From the NCBI RefSeq assembly GCF_042685365.1, contig NZ_JBHUMY010000032.1, positions 1 to 64,000 of the forward strand: a DNA stretch of 64,000 nt. The letters run 5' to 3'. This DNA is from Paenibacillus_AP thailandensis. Its GTDB lineage: Bacteria; Bacillota; Bacilli; Paenibacillales; Paenibacillaceae. Shown in pieces: positions 35,512 to 44,581 of the stretch; the stretch's first letter is position 1, and each line of letters opens with the position of its first letter. The notes under the pieces are model-generated. The model ran no database searches. It was not told where the DNA came from and saw nothing but the letters and a program-made list of their open reading frames with translations. A program made the position numbers and the translations under genes.

Positions 35512-36705
35512 ATGAAGCCGGCGGATCATGAAAGCGAACAACCGTTAAATGTGCCGCAGCCGATTCGGGGCGACGGCCTTGGCGCGCCGGACTACGGCCC
35601 CCGCAACATATGGAGAGACCGTGAAAACCCGAACATGCTTGTTCCACCGGCAACCGACTCCGGATTGATGCCGAATTTGAAGATGTCCTTTTCCGATACG
35701 CATATGCAGCTCAATCAAGGAGGATGGTCGCGGGAAATTACGGTGCGCGACCTGCCGGTCGCGACAACGCTTGCCGGCGTCAATATGTCTCTGATGCCGG
35801 GCGGGGTACGCGAAATGCATTGGCATCGGCAGGCGGAGTGGGCGTACGTTATTTGGGGCAATGCGCGGATTACGGCCGTCGATCAAGACGGGCGCAACTT
35901 TATTGCGGACGTAGGGCCCGGCGACATTTGGTATTTCCCTCCGGGGGTGCCGCATTCGATTCAAGGGTTGACGGACGGCTGCGAATTTGTGCTCGTATTC
36001 GACGACGGCCATTTCACCGATCTGAATACGCTCTCGATCTCCGATTGGCTGGCGCATACGCCGCGGAGCGTGCTCGCCGCCAACTTCGGCGTGCCCGAGA
36101 ACGCCTTCGATTATATTCCGAACGACCAGGTCTACATGTATCAGGACGAACTTCCGGGGCCGCTCGACAGCGCCGCCGTCCCTTCGCCGTACGGAACGGT
36201 GCCCCTTACGTTCAAGCACCGTCTGCTGGCCCAGCCGCCGATCCGGACGTCGGGAGGCAGCGTCCGCATCGCGGATTCGTCCAATTTTCCGGTCGCCAAA
36301 AACATTGCCGCGGCGCTCGTCGAGATCGAACCGGGCGGCCTGCGCGAGCTGCACTGGCATCCGAACAACGACGAATGGCAATATTATCTGGCGGGACAAG
36401 GACAAATGACCGTCTTCGCCGGCAGCGGCACGGCCCGAACGTTCGACGTCCGTGCGGGGGACGTCGGCTACGTGCCGTCCGCAAGCGGCCATTATATTCA
36501 GAACACGGGGAATGAAACGTTATGGCTTCTCGAAATGTTCCGAAGCGACAAATACGCCGACATCTCGCTGAACCAGTGGATGGCGCTGACGCCCAAAGAC
36601 GTCGTGCGCGACAATCTTCATATCGGGCCGGATATTCTGCAATCGCTGCGCAAGGAGAAATGGCATGTCGTCAAAGCCCCGGGGAGCGACGGCTATTGGA
36701 AGTGA
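35512..36705 (+). CDS. OxdC-type bicupin (oxalate decarboxylase family)
   Basis: 397 residues in two cupin halves. Site 1 shows H103, H105, E109 (EMHWHRQAEWAY) and H148 (GVPHS); site 2 has ELHWHPNNDEWQYY and GHYIQN, so both manganese sites look complete. The family converts oxalate to formate and CO2. The lid over site 1 is Ser-Glu-Asn-Ser in Bacillus OxdC as I recall it; here the aligned residues are T169-D170-L171-N172, so the glutamate thought to act in decarboxylation is replaced by Asp. Activity may differ. AAGGAG lies about ten bases before ATG 35512. It stands alone with its own terminator. Confidence 0.88.
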   Translation: MKPADHESEQPLNVPQPIRGDGLGAPDYGPRNIWRDRENPNMLVPPATDSGLMPNLKMSFSDTHMQLNQGGWSREITVRDLPVATTLAGVNMSLMPGGVREMHWHRQAEWAYVIWGNARITAVDQDGRNFIADVGPGDIWYFPPGVPHSIQGLTDGCEFVLVFDDGHFTDLNTLSISDWLAHTPRSVLAANFGVPENAFDYIPNDQVYMYQDELPGPLDSAAVPSPYGTVPLTFKHRLLAQPPIRTSGGSVRIADSSNFPVAKNIAAALVEIEPGGLRELHWHPNNDEWQYYLAGQGQMTVFAGSGTARTFDVRAGDVGYVPSASGHYIQNTGNETLWLLEMFRSDKYADISLNQWMALTPKDVVRDNLHIGPDILQSLRKEKWHVVKAPGSDGYWK

Positions 36706-36722
36706 CAGCGCCGGCAGGATAA

Positions 36723-36778
36723 AAAACGGCAAAAACCTCGTTTCGGGACTTGCCGACTGCGAGGTTTTTTGCCGTTTT
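36723..36778. terminator. Bidirectional terminator after the bicupin gene
   Basis: AAAACGGCAAAAACCTCG pairs with CGAGGTTTTTTGCCGTTTT around a loop of about 20 bases. T-runs exist on both strands, between convergent genes. Confidence 0.85.
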
Positions 36779-36802
36779 CATGGCCGATAGAAGCGGTTTC
36801 GC

Positions 36803-37669
36803 CTAAGCCGGGGGCAGCTTGACGGTTACGATCACGCCGTCCCGGTTGTCGCCGGACAATTCGTATTCGCCGCTGCCGCTTGCCGGCACAGCGACATCCG
36901 CCCCCTCTTCCGGAACCGGATAATGCGTTATGGTGTAAACGTCGTCCCCGATCGTAACGCGAATCGACCGTTCTTTTTTCAAATAATCCAAATATTCCTC
37001 GAGCACCATGTTTTTGTTCTTCATCACGAAGCTGTGCGGCAGCCCGACATAACGGAAATGCCACGGCTCGTATTCGATGCCGGTCACGTCCGTCTTGTCC
37101 TTCGGATAACGCAGGACGAAGCCGTATTTCCACGCGTTATCCTGCAGCCATCGCCCTTCCGGCGCGTTCTCCATGGCGGCCAAGGAAGATCCGATATCCA
37201 GCGACAGACCCGCGTTATGCTCGCTGTAGCCGGCAGGCAGCGCATAGCTGCCGCCCTTCTCCGCATAAAGCTCCCTCTGCTCGTCCATATCGCGGAACCC
37301 GCTGTTGATCATAAAATGATGAACGCCGTCCGCCTCGGCGGCTTTGGTCATGGCGGCAAACTTGACGGCCAAGCTTTCCGATAGCCGGATCGATCCGTCC
37401 AGCAGCCCTATGCCGGGAATCCGTTCCATATGTCCGGCCAGCTTGACGATATCGTTAGGCATGGCCGATTCCTCGATCGGATATTTCCGGTTAACCAATA
37501 TCAAGTTCCCTTCATGCACTTGGCTCGGCGACACGCGCACCGCCGCGTAACCGACGCCTAAAGTCCGGGCGCCGGCTTCCGCGGCGTTCGCTTCGATCGT
37601 TCCCGCAGCATCCGAAGCCGACTCGCAGCCCGCAATAAACAAAAACAACAACATTGCAGCCATTCTCAC
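36803..37669 (-). CDS. VanY-like D,D-carboxypeptidase lipoprotein
   Basis: 288 residues. A lipoprotein signal with lipobox FIAGC is followed by a zinc D-Ala-D-Ala carboxypeptidase domain: SGFRDMDEQ, SEHNAGLSLDIG (His and Asp ligands) and EPWHFRYVG (His ligand plus catalytic Glu). The enzyme would trim the terminal D-Ala from peptidoglycan precursors outside the membrane. The first codon is GTG with GGGAGAG six bases upstream. It lies 92 bases after the VanS-like gene in the same direction, giving the order R-S-Y, but no vanH, vanA or vanX genes are present here. Confidence 0.87.
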   Translation of the reverse strand: MRMAAMLLFLFIAGCESASDAAGTIEANAAEAGARTLGVGYAAVRVSPSQVHEGNLILVNRKYPIEESAMPNDIVKLAGHMERIPGIGLLDGSIRLSESLAVKFAAMTKAAEADGVHHFMINSGFRDMDEQRELYAEKGGSYALPAGYSEHNAGLSLDIGSSLAAMENAPEGRWLQDNAWKYGFVLRYPKDKTDVTGIEYEPWHFRYVGLPHSFVMKNKNMVLEEYLDYLKKERSIRVTIGDDVYTITHYPVPEEGADVAVPASGSGEYELSGDNRDGVIVTVKLPPA

Positions 37670-37760
37670 GCTCTTCTCTCTCCCTTGCTTCCTGCTATAG
37701 GCAAGGATACAAAGAAAAGTTTAAAGAGAAACGAGCCCAAAGTTAAAATTTCTCTTAAAA

Positions 37761-38861
37761 TTAGGACCCGGATTTCGGAAGCCGCACCTCGAACACGGTC
37801 CGGATGGCGTCGCTGTCCGCCGTAATCGCGCCTTGATGGCGCTCGACGATATTTTTGGCGATAAACAGCCCGAGCCCCGTGCTTCCCGCTTGATGGGAAC
37901 GGGCTTTGTCCCCGGTATAAAACATGTCGAACAAGAAAGGAAGCTGATCGGGCGCAATCGTATGACCGTAGTTGATCACCTGAACAACGGCCGTATCGCC
38001 GTCCATCCGGCAATTGACGTCTACATAAGTGCCGTCGCTGCCGTACCTGGCCGCGTTCGTAAACAGGTTCTCGAAGACGCGCGCCAGCAGCTCGCCGTCC
38101 GCCGCGATGTGCAAATGCGGCTCCAAATCCAGCCGAACCTCAAGCCCCGCGTTGTCGAACACCGGGAACAGCTCCTCGCTCAGCTGCGTCAGCAGCTCGC
38201 TCAGATCAAGCGGCTTCCGGTCGATCGGCAAATGGCCGTTGTTCAGCTTCGTCGTTTCGAACAGTTGATCGATCAGCTTCTCCAGCCGTTTGGACTTCGT
38301 ATAGGCAATCGACGTATAATGGCGCGCCTGTTCCTTCGTCAAACTGTCGTCTTTCAAAATAAAATCCAAGTAGCCGAGAACGGAAGTAAGCGGCGTCCGC
38401 AAGTCGTGCGCGAGATTAAGAACCAGCTGGTCCTTGCTGCTTTCGGCGAACTCCCCTTTCTCTACCGCTTCCTTCAGCTGCTTGCTGGCGCGGTTAATAT
38501 CGTCGGCGATGCTTTCGAATTCGTCGTTGGACGAAATCGAGACGTAGCCGTCGAATTTCCCAACCGCCAGCCGGTGAATGCCGGCCGATATTTCGCGGAA
38601 GTATCCCGTATACCGCATCGTCAGCAGGAAAAAAAACAGGATCGCGAGCGGCACGAACAAAAGCAGGAAAAAATAAATATCTCCGATGCTGTTCATGAAA
38701 TGCCGCAGACGGGCCAGCGGGTCCTCGGCCAGAACGTTGTCGCGGTAATAGATCTGCAGCCCTTTATAGATCAGGTAGGTAACTCCTCCCGACAAAAGCA
38801 TGCTGAGCCCGAACAAGCCGAGCATGCTGGAGCGGAAGCTTCTTCGTTTCCGTTTAGCCAT
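37761..38861 (-). CDS. VanS-like sensor histidine kinase
   Basis: 366 residues: two membrane helices (about 12-32 and 60-80) with a short external loop, a HAMP domain, the phosphoacceptor box LAHDLRTPLTSVLGYLDFI, an N box (NLFTNAARYG) and G boxes (STGLGLFIAKNIV). The close likeness of the H-box to VanS and its place beside a VanR-like regulator and a VanY-like enzyme suggest sensing of cell-wall stress. Its start overlaps the regulator gene by eight bases, so both are on one transcript. The signal is unknown. Confidence 0.88.
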   Translation of the reverse strand: MAKRKRRSFRSSMLGLFGLSMLLSGGVTYLIYKGLQIYYRDNVLAEDPLARLRHFMNSIGDIYFFLLLFVPLAILFFFLLTMRYTGYFREISAGIHRLAVGKFDGYVSISSNDEFESIADDINRASKQLKEAVEKGEFAESSKDQLVLNLAHDLRTPLTSVLGYLDFILKDDSLTKEQARHYTSIAYTKSKRLEKLIDQLFETTKLNNGHLPIDRKPLDLSELLTQLSEELFPVFDNAGLEVRLDLEPHLHIAADGELLARVFENLFTNAARYGSDGTYVDVNCRMDGDTAVVQVINYGHTIAPDQLPFLFDMFYTGDKARSHQAGSTGLGLFIAKNIVERHQGAITADSDAIRTVFEVRLPKSGS

Positions 38862-39543
38862 TGAACGTATACCCTACTCCCCATACCGTCTTGATGAACT
38901 TGTTCTTGTCGTCGCCAAGCTTCTTGCGAAGCGTCCGGATATGAACCATCACCGTATTCCCGCTTTCGAAATAAGCCTCTCCCCATACCTGCTGGAACAG
39001 ATGCTCCGCGCTGAACACCCTTTTCGGATGGCTCATGAGCAAATATAAAATATCGAATTCCTTTGGCGTCAGCTCGACTTCCTTGCCGTACAGCAGCAGC
39101 GTCCGCGAATCCGGGTCGATGACGAGCCCGCCCGCCTCAATCGCCGACTTCCGTCCTTCGTCCTGCCGGCTATTCAGCCGCGCGCGCCGAAGCTGGGCGT
39201 TTACTCTCGCCACCAGCTCCATCGGGTTAAACGGCTTTGTGACGTAATCGTCCGCGCCGATGACCAGTCCCGCGATTTTGTCCATATCCGACGTCTTGGC
39301 GCTTAGAAAAATGATCGGAATCGAATGGTTTTCCCGCACGAGGCGGGTCGCTTCATGGCCGTCCAGCCCGGGCATCATAATGTCCAGTATCGCAAGGTCG
39401 ATCGCCGTCGACTGAATCGCCTGCACCGCCTGCCTGCCGTCAAACGCTTTAATCGTGCGGTATCCTTCCTTCTCCATATGCAAAGCGACCAAGTCGACAA
39501 TTTCCGGCTCGTCGTCGGCAATCAAAATCGTAATGCGCTTCAT
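38854..39543 (-). CDS. VanR-like OmpR-family response regulator
   Basis: 229 residues: a receiver domain with phosphoacceptor Asp54 (AILDIMMPGLDG), conserved Lys (YVTKPFNP), and a C-terminal winged helix (ELTPKEFDILYLLMSH ... KFIKTVWGVGYTFNG). It is the first gene of an R-S-Y operon and probably regulates that operon. No clear promoter was picked out upstream of 39543. Confidence 0.9.
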   Translation of the reverse strand: MKRITILIADDEPEIVDLVALHMEKEGYRTIKAFDGRQAVQAIQSTAIDLAILDIMMPGLDGHEATRLVRENHSIPIIFLSAKTSDMDKIAGLVIGADDYVTKPFNPMELVARVNAQLRRARLNSRQDEGRKSAIEAGGLVIDPDSRTLLLYGKEVELTPKEFDILYLLMSHPKRVFSAEHLFQQVWGEAYFESGNTVMVHIRTLRKKLGDDKNKFIKTVWGVGYTFNG

Positions 39544-39603
39544 CTATACCTCTCCCGTTCAATCGTTAAACATAATCTCTATAACAGCTTACTTGCCTGT
39601 CAA

Positions 39604-39649
39604 GAAAAAAGCAAAACCCCCTTCATCGTAAAGTTCGACGAACGGGGGT
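39604..39649 (-). terminator. Terminator of the VOC-protein gene
   Basis: On the minus strand ACCCCCGTTCGTC pairs with GATGAAGGGGGT around AACTTTAC, followed by TTTGCTTTTTTC. Confidence 0.75.
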
Positions 39650-39727
39650 GCCGATGCAAGATGCAAATTTCTTTCACTGCCAGTCCTGCGGTTCAGAATC
39701 GGAAGGTAAAGCGGAGCAAGGCCGGAT

Positions 39728-40132
39728 TCAAGCGCTTTCATCCATGTACATAACTTCCCACAGATGCCCGTCCGGGTCCTGAAAGCTCCAGCCGTACATG
39801 AAGCCGTGATCCTGCGGGTCGCTGTACCGGCTTCCTCCGGCCGCAAGCGCTTTATTGACAAGCTCGTCGACGTCCTGGCGGCTGTTTGCGGAGATGCACA
39901 GAATCGTCTCCGTGTACCGGCCGGCGTCGGCGATTTTTTTGGTCGTAAAAGTCTGGAACCGTTCTTCTTCCAGCAGCATGACATAAATGCGGTCGCCCAA
40001 AATCATGCAAGTCCCCTGCTCGTCCGTAAACAGCGGATCGAATATAAATCCGAGCTCCCTGAAAAAAGCGACCGATTTCTTCAAGTTTTTTACAGGTAAA
40101 TTAACCACAATGTTTTTCGTCGTCCATGCCAT
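39728..40132 (-). CDS. VOC/glyoxalase-fold protein
   Basis: 134 residues with the two beta-alpha-beta-beta-beta halves of vicinal-oxygen-chelate proteins: NIVVNLPVKNLKKSVAFFRELG at the N-terminus and SFQDPDGHLWEVMYMDE at the C-terminus, where the Glu is a usual metal ligand. Members include glyoxalases, dioxygenases and resistance proteins; this one resembles the uncharacterised group with no assigned substrate. It stands alone, leftward, between the VanR-like gene and cysI. Confidence 0.85.
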   Translation of the reverse strand: MAWTTKNIVVNLPVKNLKKSVAFFRELGFIFDPLFTDEQGTCMILGDRIYVMLLEEERFQTFTTKKIADAGRYTETILCISANSRQDVDELVNKALAAGGSRYSDPQDHGFMYGWSFQDPDGHLWEVMYMDESA

Positions 40133-40249
40133 TTCCAGTCACCTCGAACGTTTAGGTTTAGGATTGTGCATTAGGCGCGCGCGTGCTTTTCTTGAAGCGC
40201 ACAACGGTAAGTTTCGCCGCGTCAGGGGCTGTTTCCTTTTTCTTCTAAA

Positions 40250-40280
40250 GAAAAAACCGGCCCGCAATAACGGGGCCGGC
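40250..40280 (-). terminator. Terminator of the cysJI operon
   Basis: CCGGCCCCG pairs with CGGGCCGG on the minus strand, followed by TTTTTTC, 27 bases beyond the cysI stop codon. Confidence 0.85.
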
Positions 40281-40306
40281 GTATGCGGAGCGGTACGCTC
40301 CGGTTA

Positions 40307-42034
40307 TTAATCGTGGAAGTGGCGGCCGTCCGTTACCGGCTTCACATAGCCGGCGCGGATGACGAAATCGCCGAAATGTTCGCCTTTGTTCCGCTCGGCG
40401 GCGTACTGTTGGATAATCGGCTTCAGCGTATCGATAATCTCCTCTTCGCCAATGTTCTCGCGGTACAGCTTGCTCAGGCGGTCACCTGCGAAGCCGGCGC
40501 CCATGTACAGATTGTATTTGCCCGGCGACTTGCCGATAAACGCGATTTCGCCAAGCGCAGGACGCGCGCAGCCGTTCGGGCAGCCCGTCATCCGGATGTT
40601 GATCTCTTCGTCGCGCAAGCCGGCTTCCTCCAGAATCGGCTCCAGCTTGTCGAGCAGCGTCGGCAAGTACCGTTCCGCCTCGGCCATCGCAAGCCCGCAT
40701 GTCGGGAGCGCGACGCAGGACAACGCGCTGCGGCGGAGCGCCGAATAGTTCGAACCTTCGGCAATGCCGTATTCCTTCAGCAAAGCGTTGATTTTCGTCT
40801 TTTTCTGGCTCGTGACGTTTGCGATCATCAGGTTCTGGTTGGCCGTCAGACGGAAGTCGCCCGTATGGATTTTGGCGATTTCGCGCAAGGCCGTTTTCAG
40901 CTTATAGCTTTCGGTATCTTTAATGCGGCCGGCCTGGACGTACAACGTCAAATTCCATTTGCCGTCCTTGCCCTTAATCCAGCCGTAACGGTCGCCGGTA
41001 TGCTCGAACTTGAATTCGCGCGCCGGCGCAAGCTGCCAGCCGAGACGGTCGTGGAGCTCCTCCACGAACCATTCGAGGCCGTGGCGGTCGATCGTATATT
41101 TGAAACGGGCGTTTTTGCGCACGGAGCGGTTGCCGTAATCGCGCTGGATCGTGACGGTTTTCTCCGCGACGTCGAGCACTTGATCCGGCGTAACGAAGCC
41201 GATGACCCGGGCAAGCTGCGGGTATGTCGCCGTGTCGCCGTGCGTCATGCCCATGCCGCCGCCGACGCAAACGTTAAAGCCGGCCAGCTTGCCGTTCTCC
41301 ACGATCGCGATATAACCGAGGTCCTGCGAATATACGTCGACGTCGTTGGACGGCGGAACCGCAATGCCGATCTTGAATTTGCGCGGCAGATAGACCGGAC
41401 CGTAAATCGGCTCGACCTCGCCGCCGTTTTGCTCCGAGCTGTCCACGACTTTTTCGCCGTCCAGCCATATTTCGTGGTACGCCGGCGTTTTGGGCGCCAG
41501 ATGGGTCGTCAGCTGCTGCGCCCAATAATGAACCTCGCTGTGAATTTCCGATTGGTACGGATTCGGGTTGCACATGACGTTGCGGCTTACGTCGCCGCAA
41601 GCGGCCAGCGTCGTCAGCAGGGCGTCGTTGATTTCCCGGATCGTCTTTTTCAAATTCCATTTCAGAACGCCGTGCAGCTGGAACGCCTGGCGCGTCGTCA
41701 AGCGGATGCTGCCGCTGCCGTACTTCTCGGCCAGTTCGTCCATAACGAGCCATTGCTCCGGCGTCGCCACGCCGCCCGGCGTAACGACCCGCAGCATAAA
41801 TTGATAATATGGCTCCAGCTTCTGCTTCTGCCGCTCGTTGCGGTAATCACGGTCGTCCTGCATATAGCTGCCGTGGAACTTCAGCAGCCGGTTATCCAGC
41901 TCCGGCAGCCCGCCGGTAATCCGGTTGGCGAGCGATTCGGTCAACGAGCCGCGCAAATAGTTGCTCTCCCTCTTCAAATGCTCGACGTCGCTAGGCGGTC
42001 CGCCGATGGGCTCCACTTTCTGTTTGTTTGCCAT
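40307..42034 (-). CDS. cysI: Sulfite reductase (NADPH) hemoprotein, beta subunit
   Basis: 575 residues, the standard length. It reduces sulfite to sulfide with six electrons, using a coupled siroheme and 4Fe-4S cluster. The cluster cysteines are visible in SCVALPTCGLAMAEAERYLP and in MTGCPNGCARPALGEIAF. Substrate-binding arginine segments such as RLTTRQAFQLHGV are present. AAAGGAG lies ten bases before the ATG. It starts 73 bases after cysJ ends and works as a complex with that flavoprotein in assimilatory sulfate reduction. Confidence 0.95.
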   Translation of the reverse strand: MANKQKVEPIGGPPSDVEHLKRESNYLRGSLTESLANRITGGLPELDNRLLKFHGSYMQDDRDYRNERQKQKLEPYYQFMLRVVTPGGVATPEQWLVMDELAEKYGSGSIRLTTRQAFQLHGVLKWNLKKTIREINDALLTTLAACGDVSRNVMCNPNPYQSEIHSEVHYWAQQLTTHLAPKTPAYHEIWLDGEKVVDSSEQNGGEVEPIYGPVYLPRKFKIGIAVPPSNDVDVYSQDLGYIAIVENGKLAGFNVCVGGGMGMTHGDTATYPQLARVIGFVTPDQVLDVAEKTVTIQRDYGNRSVRKNARFKYTIDRHGLEWFVEELHDRLGWQLAPAREFKFEHTGDRYGWIKGKDGKWNLTLYVQAGRIKDTESYKLKTALREIAKIHTGDFRLTANQNLMIANVTSQKKTKINALLKEYGIAEGSNYSALRRSALSCVALPTCGLAMAEAERYLPTLLDKLEPILEEAGLRDEEINIRMTGCPNGCARPALGEIAFIGKSPGKYNLYMGAGFAGDRLSKLYRENIGEEEIIDTLKPIIQQYAAERNKGEHFGDFVIRAGYVKPVTDGRHFHD

Positions 42035-42107
42035 TTCCGTTCAGCTCCTTTACGCGCATGAAAGCTCATGCATTGCAAATCTAGAGAAAACGCGGCAAGC
42101 CGCGTCC

Positions 42108-43967
42108 TTAATATACGTCCCGTTGATAACGCCCCTGCTCCTGCAGACGCGCCACGTAAGCGGCAGCCTCCTCCGGCGACAGGCCGCCGTAACGGCCGAC
42201 GATGTCGAGCAGCGCGGCGTGCACGTCGTGCGCCATATGCTTCTCGTCGCCGCATACATAAACATGGGCGCCTTCCTGCAGCCACTTGTACAGCTCTTCG
42301 CCGTTTTCAAGCATCCGATGCTGTACATACACCTTCTCTTCCGTATCGCGCGAGAACGCGACGTCCAGCTTCGTCAATACGCCGTCCTTCAGCATGCGCT
42401 GCCAGTCGGTCTGGTACAGGAAGTCGGTCACGAAATGACGGTCTCCGTAGAACAGCCACGTTTTGCCCGCGGCCCCAAGCTCCTCGCGCTCTTCGAGGAA
42501 AGCCCGGAACGGCGCTACACCGGTGCCCGGCCCGACCATGATGACCGGCGTTTCCGGATCGGCCGGCAGCTTGAAGTTCGAGTTATGCTGAATGAAGACC
42601 GGCACCTTGTCGCCCGGCTCCAGCCGTTCGGAAGCATAAACGGAGCATACGCCCTTCCGCTCGCGGCCGTGAGCCTCGTATTCGACCTTGCGGATCGTCA
42701 GATGCACCTCGTCGGGGTGCGCGTTCAAGCTGCTGGCGATGGAATAAAGGCGCGGCGGCATTTTGCGCAGCAGCGCGGGCACGTCGCCGGCGGCCAGGTT
42801 CCAGGGCTCGTAATCGCGAAGCAGATCGAGCAGATCGCGGCCGTTCGCGTACGCCTTCAGCTCATCCTTGTTCTCCGGCTTCAGCAGCTCGGCAAGCTTG
42901 CCGTTGCGGGAGAAAGCGGCCGCTTTTTCCAGCAGCGGCTTGGTCAGCACGGTAATTTCGTAATGGCGGAGAAGCGCTTCGCGAAGCGGCGACTTCTCCC
43001 CGTCTTTGCCGGTCGCGACAGGCTCGTCGGGATTCCAGCCCATAAACGCGATAATTTCATCCACCAGCGCCGGGTCGTTCTGCGGGTATACGCCAAGCGC
43101 GTCGCCCGGGGCATAGGTCAAGCCCGAGCCTTCAAGCGACAGCTCCAAGTGCCTCGTTTCGCGGTCGGACCCTCTGCCGTTCAAATTGATGTTTTCCAGC
43201 ACTTCGGCCATAAACGGATTGGAACGGGAATATTCCGACTCGGCCGGAGCGGATGCTGCGGATGCAGCCGCCGCCGCTGCCGGAGCCGCGGACGGTGCGG
43301 CCGCCTGGCCTACCGCCTTCTCGACAGCCGCAATCCAGCCCGCAGCCGCGTCTTCGAAATCGACGTCGCAGTCGACGCGGTCGACGATCCGCTCGGCGCC
43401 AAGCTCGGCCAGCCTAGCGTCGAAGTCTTGGCCCGTCTTGCAGAAAAACTCGTACGACGTGTCGCCGAGCGCCAGCACGGCAAATTTCGTTCCGTCCAGC
43501 TTCGGCGCGCGTTTGCTGTGCAGAAATTCGTGGAACGTCAGCGCGTTGTCCGGCGGATCGCCTTCGCCGTGCGTGCTGACGACGATAAACAGGTAGCCGG
43601 CTTTCTTCAGATTGTTCGTTTTATATTGGCTCATGGCCGATAGAGTAACGTCAAACCCTTGGCCTTTCAGCTTGTCGGCCAGACGTCCCGCCAGCCGCTG
43701 GGCGTTGCCGGTCTGCGATCCGAACAAAACCGTCGCTTCGCGCGGTCCTTGCGGCGCAGCCGGTACAGCCGCGGGGGCGGACACCGGCGCTTCAAGCACG
43801 GCGCCGGTCGCAAGCTCGGATGCCGCGGCGGATGTATTCCCCGCCCGGTAAAAAGCCAAATATCCGCTCAACCATTGCAGTTGAGCTTCCGTCAACGTAG
43901 GCAGCAGCTTGTTGATAAGCTCCGCCTGCTCGCTAGTAAACGGACTGTTCGTCACATGAAGTTGCAA
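42108..43967 (-). CDS. cysJ: Sulfite reductase (NADPH) flavoprotein, alpha subunit
   Basis: About 619 residues: an N-terminal helical segment, a flavodoxin domain binding FMN (VLFGSQTGNAQRLAGRL; STHGEGDPPDNA), an Ala/Pro-rich hinge, then FAD and NADPH-binding domains (RLYSIASSL, VGPGTGVAPFRAFLEE, VYVCGDEKHMAHDV). It passes electrons from NADPH to CysI. I prefer a TTG start at 43967 (MQLHVTNSP..., as in Bacillus CysJ) because GAGGTGG lies five bases upstream; a GTG at 43976 is the longer alternative. It is the first gene of the cysJI operon. Confidence 0.93.
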   Translation of the reverse strand: MQLHVTNSPFTSEQAELINKLLPTLTEAQLQWLSGYLAFYRAGNTSAAASELATGAVLEAPVSAPAAVPAAPQGPREATVLFGSQTGNAQRLAGRLADKLKGQGFDVTLSAMSQYKTNNLKKAGYLFIVVSTHGEGDPPDNALTFHEFLHSKRAPKLDGTKFAVLALGDTSYEFFCKTGQDFDARLAELGAERIVDRVDCDVDFEDAAAGWIAAVEKAVGQAAAPSAAPAAAAAASAASAPAESEYSRSNPFMAEVLENINLNGRGSDRETRHLELSLEGSGLTYAPGDALGVYPQNDPALVDEIIAFMGWNPDEPVATGKDGEKSPLREALLRHYEITVLTKPLLEKAAAFSRNGKLAELLKPENKDELKAYANGRDLLDLLRDYEPWNLAAGDVPALLRKMPPRLYSIASSLNAHPDEVHLTIRKVEYEAHGRERKGVCSVYASERLEPGDKVPVFIQHNSNFKLPADPETPVIMVGPGTGVAPFRAFLEEREELGAAGKTWLFYGDRHFVTDFLYQTDWQRMLKDGVLTKLDVAFSRDTEEKVYVQHRMLENGEELYKWLQEGAHVYVCGDEKHMAHDVHAALLDIVGRYGGLSPEEAAAYVARLQEQGRYQRDVY

Positions 43968-44289
43968 CTGATCCACCTCGCATCAATCTTTAAAATCCGA
44001 GTACGTTACTTTGTTTTTATTCTTTATTAATACTATCGCAGTCTTATGTATCGTTCAATGCGTCGGTCGATATTTGTCTATAAATAATTTTTTTAAAGTT
44101 TTAACATCTTCTTATAAATAGGGCGTAATCGAAAAACGTTCTCATTTAGAGGCTTGTACATGTAAATTATAGGGAGGAAAACAGGTTATTATCCAGCGGT
44201 GCGAGGTTTATCCGGCTCGATGAAGTCGGATACGGTTGGAGGCATACGGAAACCGGTCCGGACATTAGCTGCGGTTTGAATGGAACCAT

Positions 44290-44473
44290 AGCTGCAAAAG
44301 TGCAGTTAATAAGCAACAAATATTCTCAGTCAATCCAAATAACCGCAATTATACAGTTAACAGCCTGCCTTTTTGCCCGATCCATGGCTGTGCGGGGGGT
44401 ATAACTGCATTTTCGCAGTAAAAGCTTCATTTCAGGCGGGAAATAGAAAATTTAACTGTATTTTCGCAATTAA
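44290..44473. repeat. Four-copy hairpin-motif cluster (two inverted, two direct)
   Basis: Motif copies of about 20 bases: GCTGCAAAAGTGCAGTTAA (44291), AACCGCAATTATACAGTTAA (44341), TAACTGCATTTTCGCAGTAA (44402) and TTAACTGTATTTTCGCAATT (44452). The first two point one way and are 51 bp apart; the last two point the other way and are also 51 bp apart. Several copies are internal hairpins (CTGCA-AAAG-TGCAG; ACTGCATTTTCGCAGT). The wider gap 43968-44581 holds the cysJ promoter region and no gene I can support. Confidence 0.75.
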
Positions 44474-44581
44474 CATGCTGCTTTAACCGTCATTGTATCG
44501 AATTTGGTTCACCATCGGAAACGATGAAGCAACCGCTGTTCAAGGTCCCGACTTGAGATGCGGCCGGGCGCACAAGAACCT

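Noticed and set aside
40283..42061. 592-codon plus-strand ORF opposite cysI, and similar long ORFs opposite the GH36, sugar-binding, GH51 and cysJ genes
   Set aside because: They are Arg-rich mirror readings of strongly coding, GC-biased genes, with no family match or ribosome site.
44047..44290. Possible small ORF after GGGAGG near 44170
   Set aside because: No ATG, GTG or TTG lies at a suitable distance and the frame closes quickly.
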